From positions 558,001-622,000 of the forward strand of contig BPJP01000001.1 of assembly GCA_026004675.1 (NCBI GenBank): a stretch of DNA of 64,000 nt. Reading direction: 5' to 3'. The notes beneath the pieces are model-generated. The model had not been told where the DNA came from. It searched no databases and saw only the letters and a program-made list of their open reading frames with translations. A program made the position numbers and the translations under genes. This document shows positions 33,050 to 43,200 of the stretch, piece after piece (position 1 is the first letter of the stretch; each line of letters begins with the position of its first letter). This DNA is from Gemmatales bacterium (GTDB lineage: Bacteria; Planctomycetota; Planctomycetia; Gemmatales; Gemmataceae).

Positions 33050-34291
33050 ATGAAAACGCTACGTTATTGGTTTGCGATTGGGCTGCTTGGTGTTGCGACG
33101 ACGCTGCTGGCAGCTTCGGACGATCCCTATTGGCCGCGCTTTCGTGGACCGCAAGGCGACGGACACAGCTCCGAGCGAGGCTTCCCGGTCCAGTGGAACG
33201 CCACCAACGTCATTTGGAAAACCAAATTGAAAGGCGAAGGCCAATCCTCGCCCATCATCTGGAAAGATCGTATTTACCTGACCAGCGCTTTAGACGAGGG
33301 AAGACAAAGGCTTGTCATCGCTGTCGATCGCAAAACCGGCGAAATCGTCTGGGAGCGGGTCGCCTGGAAAGGCGAACCGGAACCGACTCACCGAATGAAT
33401 GGTTGGGCATCGGCGACTTGTGTCACGGATGGCCAGCATGTGTATGCGTCGTTCGGCTATGCCGGTCTGCATTGTTACACAATGGATGGCAAGCACGTCT
33501 GGTCGCGCAATCTCGGCAAATTCTTGAGCAAGAATCGTCGTGGTACATCCTCCAGTCTCGTCGTCAACGATTCCCTCGTCTTCTTCAACGGCGACAGCGA
33601 ATCCGATCCGTTCCTGTTCGGGATCGACAAACTCACCGGCAAGACGGTCTGGAAGACGGATCGTCCCAAGACAGAAGGCTACAGCACGCCTCTGTTGATT
33701 CAAGTCGACGATCATGTCGAACTGGTACTCAATGGCCACTACTACATCGCCGGCTACGATCCCCAAACAGGCAAAAGGCTGTGGTGGTGCAAGAGCTTCA
33801 ACGGACGGGGCGAACCTTCCCCCGCCTATGCGGACGGGGTTCTCTTCGTCGTCAACGGCCTTCCAGCTGACGTGTATGCCGTCCGCCCTGGCGGTTCGGG
33901 CGACGTGACGAAGAGCCATATGGTTTGGCACACGCCTCGCCGAAATGGCCGGGACCAGCCTTCGCCTATCGTTGTCGGCAATTACCTTTTCGTTTCCAAC
34001 ATGGCCGGCACGATGTCGTGTTACGATACGAAAACTGGCAAGGAAATCTGGCGGGAGCGGTTCAGCACGGCTAAATTGACCGCCTCGCCGGTGGCTGCGG
34101 AAGGTCGGGTTTATTTCCTGAATGAAAAAGGCGAGACGTTCGTTTTTGAGCCTGGCCCGCAAATGAAGATCGTGGCGAAAAACACCATCGGTGCTGGTGC
34201 CGACGAAATTTTTCGCGCTTCGCCAGCCTTGTACCAAGGTCAGATATTCCTTCGCTCGAACACCGTGCTTTATTGCATCGGCAAAAAGTGA
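33050..34291 (+). CDS. Exported PQQ-like beta-propeller protein
   Basis: Starting at 33050 the protein has 413 residues with a signal peptide (MKTLRYWFAIGLLGVATTLLA). It opens the mature part with WPRFRGPQGDG, the hallmark of planctomycete PQQ-like (BamB-type) propellers. Propeller blades follow with W-docking repeats such as YLTSALDEGRQRLVIAVDRKTGEIVWE and TMSCYDTKTGKEIWRERF. It lacks the catalytic residues expected of an alcohol dehydrogenase, so a binding or scaffold role is as likely as an enzyme role. No outer-membrane assembly partner is nearby. The frame extends upstream to 32936 but the signal peptide and promoter support 33050. Confidence 0.85.
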   Translation: MKTLRYWFAIGLLGVATTLLAASDDPYWPRFRGPQGDGHSSERGFPVQWNATNVIWKTKLKGEGQSSPIIWKDRIYLTSALDEGRQRLVIAVDRKTGEIVWERVAWKGEPEPTHRMNGWASATCVTDGQHVYASFGYAGLHCYTMDGKHVWSRNLGKFLSKNRRGTSSSLVVNDSLVFFNGDSESDPFLFGIDKLTGKTVWKTDRPKTEGYSTPLLIQVDDHVELVLNGHYYIAGYDPQTGKRLWWCKSFNGRGEPSPAYADGVLFVVNGLPADVYAVRPGGSGDVTKSHMVWHTPRRNGRDQPSPIVVGNYLFVSNMAGTMSCYDTKTGKEIWRERFSTAKLTASPVAAEGRVYFLNEKGETFVFEPGPQMKIVAKNTIGAGADEIFRASPALYQGQIFLRSNTVLYCIGKK

Positions 34292-34393
34292 TCGATGGTT
34301 CGCGACTTTCCGAAACCGAAGCCGTCAGGTTGAAAGAGTGGGGCTTCGAGGCCGCTCACAACAGAATTTCAAGATTCCAGAAAGGGTTGATAC

Positions 34394-35449
34394 ATGCCAG
34401 TTTTTTCCGCGGAGGTTCTGCAATCCTTCGCCAAATCGTTGTTTGTGGCCGGTGGGGTGCCTGAAGAGGATGCGAACATCGTAGCCGACAGTCTGATCTC
34501 GGCGAATTTGCGCGGCCACGACTCGCACGGCGTGATCCGCATTCCCCAATACTTGAAGATGATCGAAGAGGGCATTCTTAAACCGGGGTTGCCCTTGGAA
34601 GTGGTTTCCGAAACGGCTGCTGTGTTGATTGCCGATGGGCAATGGGGATTGGGGCAGGTGCAGGCTCACCGCTTGCTTGCGAGAATCATCCCCAAAGCGC
34701 ATGAGATTGGCATCGCCGCCGGTGCGATGAAGCGCTGCGGTCATATTGGCCGATTGGGTGAGTATGGCGAGGCAGCCGCCGGGCAAAACTGCGCCTTGAT
34801 CGCCACGGTCAACGGTCACGGCTACGGCAGGGCGGTCGCTCCTCCTGGTGGCGTTGCCGGTCGAATCGGCACCAATCCTCTGTGCCTGGCTGTACCGACC
34901 AGGACGGACCCGGTGGTTCTCGACATCGGGACCAGCGTTTGTGCCGAAGGGAAAGTTCGCGTCTGCTACAACAAAGGCGTACCAACGCCGGAAGGCTGGC
35001 TGCTGGACGCCCAAGGCAAGCCGACCACCGATCCAGCCGTTTTGTACCGCGAACCCAAAGGAACGATCCTGCCGTTGGGCGGCTCGCAGGCGTACAAAGG
35101 ATTTGGAATCGGTTTGCTTTTGGACATGTTCGCCGGTGGTCTGACGGGTGCGCCCTGCAGCCGACCTGAGGTCACCAAGCCACTGGGCAATGCCGTATTG
35201 TTCATTGTTCTCGACATCAATAAGTTTGCCGGTGCTGAACATTTTTTGAACGAAGTGACGGGCATTGCCGAAGCGGTGCGCCAGTGTCCTCGCGCGGAGG
35301 GAGTCGATGCGATCCTCCTTCCAGGTGATCCCGAACGCCGCCAATACCAGAAGCGGAGCGCCGCTGGCATCCCGCTCGACGATGGCACTTGGAAACAGCT
35401 TTGTGAACTGGCACAATCACTGGAAGTGAACATTCCCGCAGAAGCATGA
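34394..35449 (+). CDS. Ldh-family (malate/L-lactate/ureidoglycolate) dehydrogenase
   Basis: This 351-residue protein belongs to the Ldh2/MDH2 family of NAD(P)-dependent oxidoreductases, which have their own fold unlike classical Rossmann enzymes. The family signature LRGHDSHGVIR is at about residues 38-48. AIAAGAMK-type helix, HIGRLGEYGEAAA and IGTNPLCLAVP are further conserved segments, and GFGIGLLLDMFAGGLTGA follows. Members oxidise malate, L-lactate, ureidoglycolate, sulfolactate or 2,3-diketogulonate, and the substrate cannot be told. The gene is followed 12 bases later by the YgfZ-like gene, so they are probably co-transcribed. Confidence 0.88.
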   Translation: MPVFSAEVLQSFAKSLFVAGGVPEEDANIVADSLISANLRGHDSHGVIRIPQYLKMIEEGILKPGLPLEVVSETAAVLIADGQWGLGQVQAHRLLARIIPKAHEIGIAAGAMKRCGHIGRLGEYGEAAAGQNCALIATVNGHGYGRAVAPPGGVAGRIGTNPLCLAVPTRTDPVVLDIGTSVCAEGKVRVCYNKGVPTPEGWLLDAQGKPTTDPAVLYREPKGTILPLGGSQAYKGFGIGLLLDMFAGGLTGAPCSRPEVTKPLGNAVLFIVLDINKFAGAEHFLNEVTGIAEAVRQCPRAEGVDAILLPGDPERRQYQKRSAAGIPLDDGTWKQLCELAQSLEVNIPAEA

Positions 35450-35461
35450 AGAGGCTTTGCC

Positions 35462-36445
35462 ATGTCCGACGCGGAATACGAGGGTGCAAGGCAAAAAGCC
35501 GCGCTTTTTGATCTCTCTTCGCGCGGCACGATCGAAGTCAGCGGACCGGATGCCACATCGTTTTTGCAGAACCTCACCACTAACGACATCGCCGCCTTGG
35601 AGATCGATGCCGGCTGCGAAGCTTACCTGGCCACTGCCAAAGCGAAGTTGATTGCCAGCCTGTGGGTCTACCGCATGGCAGAGACGGTCTTTCATCTCGA
35701 CGTTGCCCCAGGCGCCAATGACCGTGTGCTGAAGCATCTGAATTTCTACTTGATCAGCGAACAGGTCGAGTTAGCCGACCGGTCCGCTGAATTCGCCTGC
35801 CTGCATGTCGCCGGTCCGAAGGCTTTGGAATGGGTAAAAACCATCTTCGCTTTGCAGGAAGATCTTGCTGAAGGACGTCAGGTAGTCGTTGAAGACGGCG
35901 TCGTGCTTCGTCCTTGTCGAAGGACAGCGTTGCCCGGAGTGGATGTCGTCGCACCTGCTGCGAAGAAAGAGGCGACAACGAGCCGATTGCATGAAGCAGG
36001 AATTGTCAAAGCCGGTGCCGAGACTTTCGACGTTCTGCGGATCGAAGGGGGCATCCCTGCCGAAGGAATCGACATGACGACGGACAACCTCGTGATGGAA
36101 CTGGGAGGTTGCGAGCGGGCCATCTGCTACACGAAGGGATGCTACCTTGGCCAGGAGCCGATCGTTCGCGCTCGGGACTTGGGCCACGTCAACTGGTTGT
36201 TTCGCGGCATCGCGATGGATACCAGAGAGTCGCCTGGCGGCGGCGCGAAAGTTTTCGATAGGGAAAAAGAAGTCGGCCGTCTGACTTCGAGCGCCTGGTC
36301 TCCGCGATTTCAAAAGATGCTTGCCTTGGGCTACCTTCGTCGGGGCCACCACGAAGCGGGGAAATCAGTAATCATCGACAGCGGCAGCCAACGGCTCCCA
36401 GGGATCGTAGCAGACTTGCCATTCGATCGTGAAACGGCAAGGTGA
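35462..36445 (+). CDS. ygfZ: Folate-binding YgfZ/GcvT-like protein
   Basis: This 327-residue protein has the aminomethyltransferase (GcvT) fold and the YgfZ signature KGCYLGQEPIVRAR (about residues 223-236), including the conserved Cys. The N-terminal part (ISRG-like FDLSSRGTIEVSGPDATSFLQNLTTND) is the typical opening of the family. YgfZ binds tetrahydrofolate and helps maintain iron-sulfur enzymes such as MiaB. A true glycine-cleavage T protein would be longer and would lack the KGC motif. The start at 35462 follows AGAGG. It sits 12 bases after the Ldh-type gene, an association whose meaning is unclear. Confidence 0.85.
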   Translation: MSDAEYEGARQKAALFDLSSRGTIEVSGPDATSFLQNLTTNDIAALEIDAGCEAYLATAKAKLIASLWVYRMAETVFHLDVAPGANDRVLKHLNFYLISEQVELADRSAEFACLHVAGPKALEWVKTIFALQEDLAEGRQVVVEDGVVLRPCRRTALPGVDVVAPAAKKEATTSRLHEAGIVKAGAETFDVLRIEGGIPAEGIDMTTDNLVMELGGCERAICYTKGCYLGQEPIVRARDLGHVNWLFRGIAMDTRESPGGGAKVFDREKEVGRLTSSAWSPRFQKMLALGYLRRGHHEAGKSVIIDSGSQRLPGIVADLPFDRETAR

Positions 36446-36542
36446 CTTCGGCCGGACCGCATTACCCTTGAATTCGCCGCATTGGTTCCGTTTACTGTTG
36501 TTTGAGGTGTATGCTCCCTAGTTTCATGGAAAGGACCGAGAC

Positions 36543-37103
36543 ATGCGAAACATCGTTCTAGCCGGTGTGGTAGGCGTTCTGTTGGGCTGTGGCAACACCG
36601 AAACCAGCGCAGAGGATGCCAAGAAAGGACCGGTCGTCAAGCTCGGCAGCCTTTCCTCGCAGGCGCCGGGGGATTGGAAAGAAGAACCGCCTGCCAACCG
36701 CATGAGGCTGATGCAATTCGTCCTGCCGAAAGCGGAAGGGGATAAGAAGGATGCCGAGCTTGTCATCTTTCGTGGTATTGGCGGTTCGACGCAGGCAAAC
36801 ATCGAACGCTGGAAGAAACAATTCATCCCGCCCACAGGGAAAAAACTCGACGACGTGGCCAAGGTCTCTGAAATGAAAGTCGGAGACGCCAAAGTGACCT
36901 ATCTCGATATTTCTGGAACCTATCTGTTCAAGCCCCGACCGTTCGTCCCTGACTCCCAAGCGGTCCGCATGCCCGAATATCGCATGCTGGCTGTCGTCTT
37001 TTTGACCAAGGACGATGTGTATCACATCCGTCTTGTTGGCCCGGAAAAGACGGTGAAAAAACACAAGGACAATTTCGACAAGTGGTTGAAATCATTCCGA
37101 TAG
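36543..37103 (+). CDS. Lipoprotein of unknown function
   Basis: This 186-residue protein has a lipoprotein signal peptide (MRNIVLAGVVGVLLGC, Cys at residue 16). The mature part reads as one compact alpha/beta domain: LGSLSSQAPGDWKEEPPAN, RLMQFVLPKAEGDKKDAELV, and VVFLTKDDVYHIRLVGPEK near the C-terminus. The pattern (thresholded threat of W-K-E and a C-terminal amphipathic helix, KHKDNFDKWLKSF) is common among planctomycete lipoproteins whose role is not known. AAGGA lies 9 bases upstream of the start. It stands between ygfZ and queA, 97 bases after the former. Confidence 0.72.
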   Translation: MRNIVLAGVVGVLLGCGNTETSAEDAKKGPVVKLGSLSSQAPGDWKEEPPANRMRLMQFVLPKAEGDKKDAELVIFRGIGGSTQANIERWKKQFIPPTGKKLDDVAKVSEMKVGDAKVTYLDISGTYLFKPRPFVPDSQAVRMPEYRMLAVVFLTKDDVYHIRLVGPEKTVKKHKDNFDKWLKSFR

Positions 37104-37122
37104 CAGGCCGGTGAGGGAGCCT

Positions 37123-37140
37123 GGCAAGCTTCCGCTTGCC
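37123..37140 (+). other. Perfect hairpin upstream of queA
   Basis: GGCAAGC (37123-37129), a TTCC loop and GCTTGCC (37134-37140) form a perfect 7-bp hairpin 17 bases before the queA start. No T tract follows, so it is not a classical terminator; it could affect queA translation or stabilise the upstream transcript end. Confidence 0.4.
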
Positions 37141-37157
37141 GGCGCCTTCGGCTATCT

Positions 37158-38189
37158 ATGTCCGAAACATTTTTCGATTACGACCTGCCACAACATCTGA
37201 TCGCGCAATTTCCCTGCGCTGAGCGCGACCAATGCCGCTTGCTCGTGGTGGATCGGCGCAGGCGGGAATTTTGCCATTGCCGATTTCATCAACTTCCGTT
37301 GTTTTTGCAGAAGCACGATTGCCTGGTTTTGAACGATACGCGGGTGGTAGCTGCTCGATTGTTCGGCCGACGCAAACGCACTGGAGGTCGCTGGGAAGGG
37401 CTGTTCGTCAGGCTGCACCATGACGGCTTATGGGAAATGATGTGCCAGAGCCGGGGCCGCCTCCGCCCGGGTGAGGTCATCGTCGTCGATCCGGGACAGC
37501 TCGAATTGACACTGCAAGAAAAAATGCCCGATGGCCATTGGTTGGTCCAACCATCGCAAACCGAGGATCCATTCGGGGTATTGGAGCGGTTCGGCCATAT
37601 TCCTCTGCCGCCCTACATTCGCCGGGGGAAAGCCGAGGAAAAAGACCGCGAAGACTATCAGACTGTTTTCGCTCAAAAAGCTGGCGCTGTCGCAGCGCCA
37701 ACAGCCGGCTTGCACTTCACGCCAGGATTGCTCGAGAAGTTGCAACAACAGGGAGTGGATCGAGTTTTTGTGACGCTTCACGTTGGTCCGGGCACGTTTC
37801 AGCCTGTGCTAACAGAAGATTTTCGCCAACACGTGATGCATCACGAATGGGGAGCGTTGAGCGAAGAAACAGCGCGACGTTTGAACGAATGCCGCCGCCT
37901 GGGCGGCCGAATCGTCGCCGTCGGCACAACCTGCGTTCGCGTTCTGGAATCGGCAGCGCGCGCTGGAGAAGTGGCCCCGTGGGAGGGTGATACCGATCTG
38001 TACATCTATCCTCCTTACCAGTTCCGGGCTGTCGACGCCCTGATCACCAATTTCCATCTTCCTAAATCAACTTTGTTGCTATTAGTGGGCGCTTTTTGCG
38101 GACCAGACCTGCTTCGCCTGGCTTACGAGGAGGCCATCGCCCGGGAATACCGTTTTTACAGTTACGGCGACGCCATGTTGATTGTTTGA
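37158..38189 (+). CDS. queA: S-adenosylmethionine:tRNA ribosyltransferase-isomerase (queuosine synthesis)
   Basis: This 343-residue protein matches QueA over its full length: MSETFFDYDLPQHLIAQFP opens it, LVLNDTRVVAARLFGRR and VAAPTAGLHFTPGLL are central signatures, and the C-terminus has LYIYPPYQFRAVDALITNFHLPKSTLLLLV and YRFYSYGDAMLI. The enzyme transfers and isomerises the ribosyl part of SAM onto preQ1 in tRNA to give epoxyqueuosine in the anticodons of tRNAs for Asp, Asn, His and Tyr. Tgt and QueG are not in this window. The gene is probably transcribed alone or with the upstream lipoprotein gene. Confidence 0.97.
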   Translation: MSETFFDYDLPQHLIAQFPCAERDQCRLLVVDRRRREFCHCRFHQLPLFLQKHDCLVLNDTRVVAARLFGRRKRTGGRWEGLFVRLHHDGLWEMMCQSRGRLRPGEVIVVDPGQLELTLQEKMPDGHWLVQPSQTEDPFGVLERFGHIPLPPYIRRGKAEEKDREDYQTVFAQKAGAVAAPTAGLHFTPGLLEKLQQQGVDRVFVTLHVGPGTFQPVLTEDFRQHVMHHEWGALSEETARRLNECRRLGGRIVAVGTTCVRVLESAARAGEVAPWEGDTDLYIYPPYQFRAVDALITNFHLPKSTLLLLVGAFCGPDLLRLAYEEAIAREYRFYSYGDAMLIV

Positions 38190-38249
38190 CATAGACTTCG
38201 CTTCGGCGTCGTCGCTCTTCGCCGGATGCTGAAAAAACGCGGCCAGGAA

Positions 38250-38936
38250 CTATGGTTTCAGATGGGCAACCCAATCCTGCCAGCCCTCGAGGACGATTCC
38301 CCCCTTTGGACGTCCAGCCGGCACTAGTCGAACCATCTTCCCGTCGGGGCTGCGCCAAGCAATGTAGCGCGAGTCGTTTCGTAACCGGATCGCAAGTCGT
38401 GCGAGCGGAACGCGCTGGCCCTTGACCGTCGCCACATCGAACCCGCGAAGCTCGGCGGAAAAGGTCAATCGAAGAGGGTCTTTGCTTGGATGGATCCACA
38501 GTCCTGCAAATTGCTGCGTTCCCTGCTTCTTCAGGTCGTATTTTGAACAAATGAAGATGGCATCCGTCCAATCCGGCGCCGAGGTGACGATGACTTCGTC
38601 GGGACAGTCAAGGCGCAGCTGTGGAAGGCCCGAACGGACGATCACAACTTTTCCGTTGCTGGCAGTGGCTCGGGCCGATTTTCGATTCGCGCCGGTGCCG
38701 ACCACCACTTCCGCCTGCGAGAGCTTGCCCGCTTGATAGGTTGCTTTGATGCGCAACGGCCCCCTCGGCGTGGTACTCGTCACCGTGCGTCGCATGCCAT
38801 CGTCGTCGATCCGGATTTCTGCCTCCAGGCCGCCTTCGTGGCGCAGGTAGCGAACAATGAGCGGCTTCGACTCGTTGGCGTTCAAGGAACCAGCCGCTGC
38901 GGCAGCGACGAGCAAGTAAAGGATCGCGGCAGTCAT
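38250..38936 (-). CDS. Exported hypothetical protein
   Basis: This 228-residue protein has an N-terminal signal peptide (MTAAILYLLVAAAAAGSLNA). The mature part is beta-rich, with ESKPLIVRYLRHEGGLEAEIRID and DEVIVTSAPDWTDAIFI, and no enzyme motif is visible. The start (38936) overlaps the stop of the MFS gene (38933) by 4 bases, so the two are translationally coupled. I do not recognise a family. Confidence 0.62.
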   Translation of the reverse strand: MTAAILYLLVAAAAAGSLNANESKPLIVRYLRHEGGLEAEIRIDDDGMRRTVTSTTPRGPLRIKATYQAGKLSQAEVVVGTGANRKSARATASNGKVVIVRSGLPQLRLDCPDEVIVTSAPDWTDAIFICSKYDLKKQGTQQFAGLWIHPSKDPLRLTFSAELRGFDVATVKGQRVPLARLAIRLRNDSRYIAWRSPDGKMVRLVPAGRPKGGIVLEGWQDWVAHLKP

Positions 38937-39895
38937 GTTCGTTCCCCTGCAAACCGGTCAATCGGCCACGTCACAAGGGGCGACTCGACAGCACGTTGGG
39001 AAGCGGCACTGGGCGTGGCCACGGTACGCGTTTTGACGACGAAGACAAACAAAAGGAGCACCATCAGCCCAGCGGAAAAAGCGATGACATGGAACACCGG
39101 TGCGACACTGCGGTACTGTTCCCAGAATAGCCCAGCGACATAGGCACCCAAAGCACCGACGCCAAATGTCAATGCGAACTTGGTCGCATACGAAGCTCCG
39201 CGACGTCGCCTGCTGGTGTATTCAGCCAGCAAGCTGTTTTCGAGAGGTTGTTGGGCAAACATGAAAAAAGTCAATAGACAGGCCATAACAAGAGCCAACC
39301 ACGTGCCGCCGGTCGCACTCAAAGCGACGGCACAGGGAATCAACATGACAATGACACCGAGATACATTCGCCGGGCGCCAAAGCGGTCGGAGCAAAATCC
39401 ACTGGCAATCTGGCCTGCTGCACCGAAACTCATCGCAACCAGCACGAACACGCCGCCTTGCAATAATTCCGCGGAGGTGGCTGATTCGCCGCTCAGATAA
39501 GTCGGCATGATCGTCACCATCAAGCGATAGTTGAAACCGCCAAGGATCATTGCTGCGAGCAACAAAAGCAAGGGAAGGCAGGTAGACGCGGTCGCCGACG
39601 TATGAGAATCGCCTTCGGTCCATGCCTTCGCCCGGCTTTGCTGATCTTCGCGTGCTGGCACGAAGCGGTAGAGATAAATAGCGGCAATCGCCGACGAAAG
39701 CGCCAACAGCAAGTATGCGATGCGCCATGTTCCTGGTGGGCCTGAAGCGAACACAAGCCCCAGCGCTGGACCCAGCGTCAAACCAACGCTACCCGCAACT
39801 CCATGGATGCCCAGTGCTTTGCCTCGGCTTCGGGTTCCAAGGGAAATCAAAGCCAGCCCCGGGGGATGGTAGACGCTCGTCGCCAGCCCCAGAGC
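38933..39895 (-). CDS. MFS transporter, C-terminal part (split by frameshift)
   Basis: This is the larger part of a major facilitator transporter. Reading leftward from about 39895 the protein continues ALGLATSVYHPPGLALISLGTRSRGKALGIHG, matching helices 4-5 of the family, and runs through the central loop (SRAKAWTEGDS) and the second six-helix bundle to the stop at 38933. If translated alone it would start at an ATG in 39850. The N-terminal two and a half helices lie in another frame (39896-40199). A single extra base in the stretch 39896-39903 explains the break: removing one C gives LFFALNALGLATSVYHPPG. Substrate unknown; it overlaps the upstream-read hypothetical gene 38250-38936 by 4 bases. 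Confidence 0.8.
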   Translation of the reverse strand, partial: ALGLATSVYHPPGLALISLGTRSRGKALGIHGVAGSVGLTLGPALGLVFASGPPGTWRIAYLLLALSSAIAAIYLYRFVPAREDQQSRAKAWTEGDSHTSATASTCLPLLLLLAAMILGGFNYRLMVTIMPTYLSGESATSAELLQGGVFVLVAMSFGAAGQIASGFCSDRFGARRMYLGVIVMLIPCAVALSATGGTWLALVMACLLTFFMFAQQPLENSLLAEYTSRRRRGASYATKFALTFGVGALGAYVAGLFWEQYRSVAPVFHVIAFSAGLMVLLLFVFVVKTRTVATPSAASQRAVESPLVTWPIDRFAGERT

Positions 39896-40199
39896 GGTTT
39901 AAAGCGAAAAACAATTGCCAAGGCTTGACGGCGCAGGCGACCATCACGCTGCTGATCGTCATTGCAACAAAGAAGACGGCCAGCATTTTGCGGGGACCGA
40001 ACGCATCGCTCCAATAGCCGACGGGCAAAGCGCCTGCCCCCATCAGGATGTAACCGAGCAAGGCCAGTATCGGTCCCTCTTGGCGGCTCAACTCGAATTC
40101 GTGCATGACGGCGAGCATCACACCAGTGAACAGCAATTCGCCGATATGGCAAATCGCATGCCCGACCGAAGTGACGATGACGATGTGGCGCTCGTTCAT
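39896..40199 (-). CDS. MFS transporter, N-terminal part (split by frameshift)
   Basis: The protein begins MNERHIVIVTSVGHAICHIGELLF, helix 1 of a major facilitator transporter, and continues through LALLGYILMGAGALPVGYWSDAFGPRKML, which contains the family's loop 2-3 motif (G-x3-D-x-x-G-x-R-x-x). After WQLFFAL the frame runs into unrelated residues and stops at 39789. The rest of the transporter follows in another frame from about 39895. The intact protein would have about 420 residues and twelve helices. The start at 40199 is well placed for the membrane topology. Confidence 0.78.
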
Positions 40200-40250
40200 T
40201 TTGTCTGAGGATCGAGTCGTATCGTGAGGAAGGCATCGGTTGGCGATATT

Positions 40251-43200
40251 CTATGCAGACGCCACGGTCGATTTCAGCCCCCAGCGACGAAACAGGTGCA
40301 GCAGCCAGACGACGACGACGAACAATCTGCCCAGAATCCCCACCAACACGAGGAAAACCCAACTCCAACCCGGCCCAAGCACCTGCCAGCCTGCGATGCC
40401 GAGCAGAACCATTTCCTCGGGCCAAAAGAAGTAAAACCAGCGCAGCGCCCGGCCAAACCAGGGTAACACGACAGCGACAAGCAGCAGGCCCGCCACCCCT
40501 AATGAACAATGCGCCCGGCGATAAATCTCCCCTTCATGAACCGATCTCATTTGCAGGTGGGGGAATTCGCCAATCTGCGGCGCGAGCCAGTAGGTCGGCT
40601 TGCCATAAAACATTCCAGCAATCGATGGATCCAGAAGATGATTGTCGATGCGGAATGTTAGAGCGCGAAGTTCGGCATTGCGCAGGATGGGTTCGAAGCT
40701 CAGTTCTCTGGCAGCTTGATGATTGCGGTCTTTTAGTTCGCGGAGCCGGTTCATCCACATCGGCTGCTTGACGGCCTCATGCTCGAGCTGCCGGCAGTAG
40801 CGGAAGAACCGTTCTTGCGTCGAAGTCAACTGCGCTTGCCGGCGATCCTCCTCCATCGAAGCGGCTTGAGCCAGTCGAATGCTGAGGGAAAGTTGCGCTT
40901 CCGCTCGGCGATAAGTTTGGGCGGCGAAACTGTGCGGCCGGCCCGAACGAGGCACGACGAGGAAGCCGGGAGGCGCATATACGGTCCACGATTCCAGCGC
41001 TGATGTGGCCCCGCTGAGCTTCGGAGGTTTCAAATCCGGCTCCGCCTGCCGCCCCTTCGCTCCCTCGCGATACCATCGAACCCGCAAGCTGCGTGCTCCA
41101 CCAAGTCGGGGAAAGGGAAGCCACAACTCATTGGCACCCGAATACATCGCGGGCACCTTGACACCGTCCACTCGCAAGTCGATCAGCAACGATCCCTTTG
41201 GCAAGTTGAGCCGTAAATCCGCGCCGCTGTCATGGTAGAGCAGATAATTCGATTCGAACAAGCACGAACCGTCATCGAGGACCGAAGCGACGTGCTCCGC
41301 CGACAAGGTTTCGAAAGGTTTCGCGACAGGCATCGTCTGCGGAATCAGCTGCAAACGCCAATCGTCATTTTCGATCCGCCAGGCACGGCCGGCACGACGA
41401 ATTCGTTCTGCTTCCGCCGGCCAAAGTCGCAACTCCTCAGCGGGATTCTCGACAACACGCAAATGTCGGATCACTTCGCTCTGTAGTTCACGACCAGCGA
41501 TCGCAACGTAGCGACGCTGATGGCCTGGAACGCGGACGGTAACATCCGGCATGCTGGAAATAGCAGGCTCGGTCAAAGGTGACCGGCCGATCAAGCGGAT
41601 GCGGTATTCTCCAACAGCACCTTCGGGGAAAGTCAAGAGCCAAAAGCGCCGGCCGCTGTTCACCCTTCTTTCGCGAAAACTGACGACTCCTGGCGCCTCG
41701 ACGCGCACTTCTCCCTCCCAGTCGCTTAGCTGCACAAACGCCGTGCGTACACCGCGGAAGATTTTGATGTCGATGCTGGCATGAAAAGCGATGGATTGGT
41801 CGATAATCTCCACCAGCGAGAGAATCGCAATGCTGGCACGTTCGGCGACAGCAGACATGACGAACTCCGCGGCGTAATCGGGTTGTTTCGCCTCGTAATG
41901 CCAGACGTGCTGCGAGTGTTTGTCGGTGATCGGGAGGAGGTTTTTTGTTCGGGCCGGAACCAGTTCGTATGCCGAATTCGCCGAGCCGACGTGCAAGACC
42001 GTTTTCTGGTTTTGTACTCCCAACACCCGTAACGGTTCCAGTTGGATCACTTTCTCGACGCCACCTTTTCTTTTCCTTGACGCCAGACGGAGCCAGCCGG
42101 TGATCTGGATGGTCGCCTGTCGTTGAGGTTCATTCAGCCAGATTTGCAAGCGGGATCGGTTTCGTGACCAGCTGCGGACCTGCTGGCCGATAATGTCGAC
42201 ATCTTGCAGGGTTGCAGGAAGGTCGCACTCGATGAAAAGGAAACTTCCTGTGACGGCTCGTAGTCTGGCAGTGGCTGCGAGGTCGGCTTGCGTTTGTCCG
42301 ACGGCCCAATCGATTTCGAGCGAACAATCAATGCTGGGCGTGGGCGACGAAAGCTGCAAGCGAATGAAAGGTGGACCTCCGGCCCGGCGGAAAGTGTAAG
42401 CTGGCAGCGCTGAGCCGGGATCGGCAAGTCCTGCGTTGGTCCAGGCCGACGTAAAGGAACGCAGGTCTTTGAGCTTGGTGATTCGTTCCGATTCGATCAA
42501 TTCGGCCCGGATGCCTCCGGTGGTGCGATAGGCCAGCATGCCATCGCCGGTGTCGGCGTTGCGCGGCATTGGCAACGGCAGGACGACGTTTGGTCCGAAG
42601 GGATTCTTGGGGACGAATTCCACAACCAATCGAAATCGACCAGTGGCGGGCTGTTCGAAACCGACGCGGAGCACATTGCCTCGCAATGACCAATGATTGA
42701 CGCGCGGTGCCGTTGCCGATTTGATATCGAAGGCTCTCCCCTCGACGCTAAGAACTTCCAGGATGGCGGGGACGTTGAGTTCGATGGTATCAGCCGCTCC
42801 CTGGGAGACCTCATATTCGTAAACCGCAACGAGGCTGTTCACCGCCCTGCCGATTTGCCACAAGTATGCTTCGCGAACATTGAGCATTGCGCGCCGATTC
42901 TGATCCGAATGCCGCCAGCGGAGATGAACGGTCGGCAAGCGTCCGAGTTCTGCATGCAGGGTTTGAGGCTGATTGGGGCCGGACGACAGGATGGTTTGTC
43001 TGCCTCGGCCCGACACCAGATGCAGGGCTTGCGCGCTGGCCGGCGCGGTAAACTGCAAGGAACTCTGTACGAGTTCGGGAATCTGGAACTGCACGCTGCG
43101 TTCGTCACCCTGTGCACGAACAGCCACGCGAAATGTCACCTTCAGCTCGTGTTCACCTTCCGACAGATTTTTGAAAACGATGCCTTTCTTTTTGTCGGGT

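Noticed and set aside
34191..34484. Short ORF between the propeller gene and the Ldh gene
   Set aside because: It overlaps the ends of two well-supported genes in another frame and shows no features.
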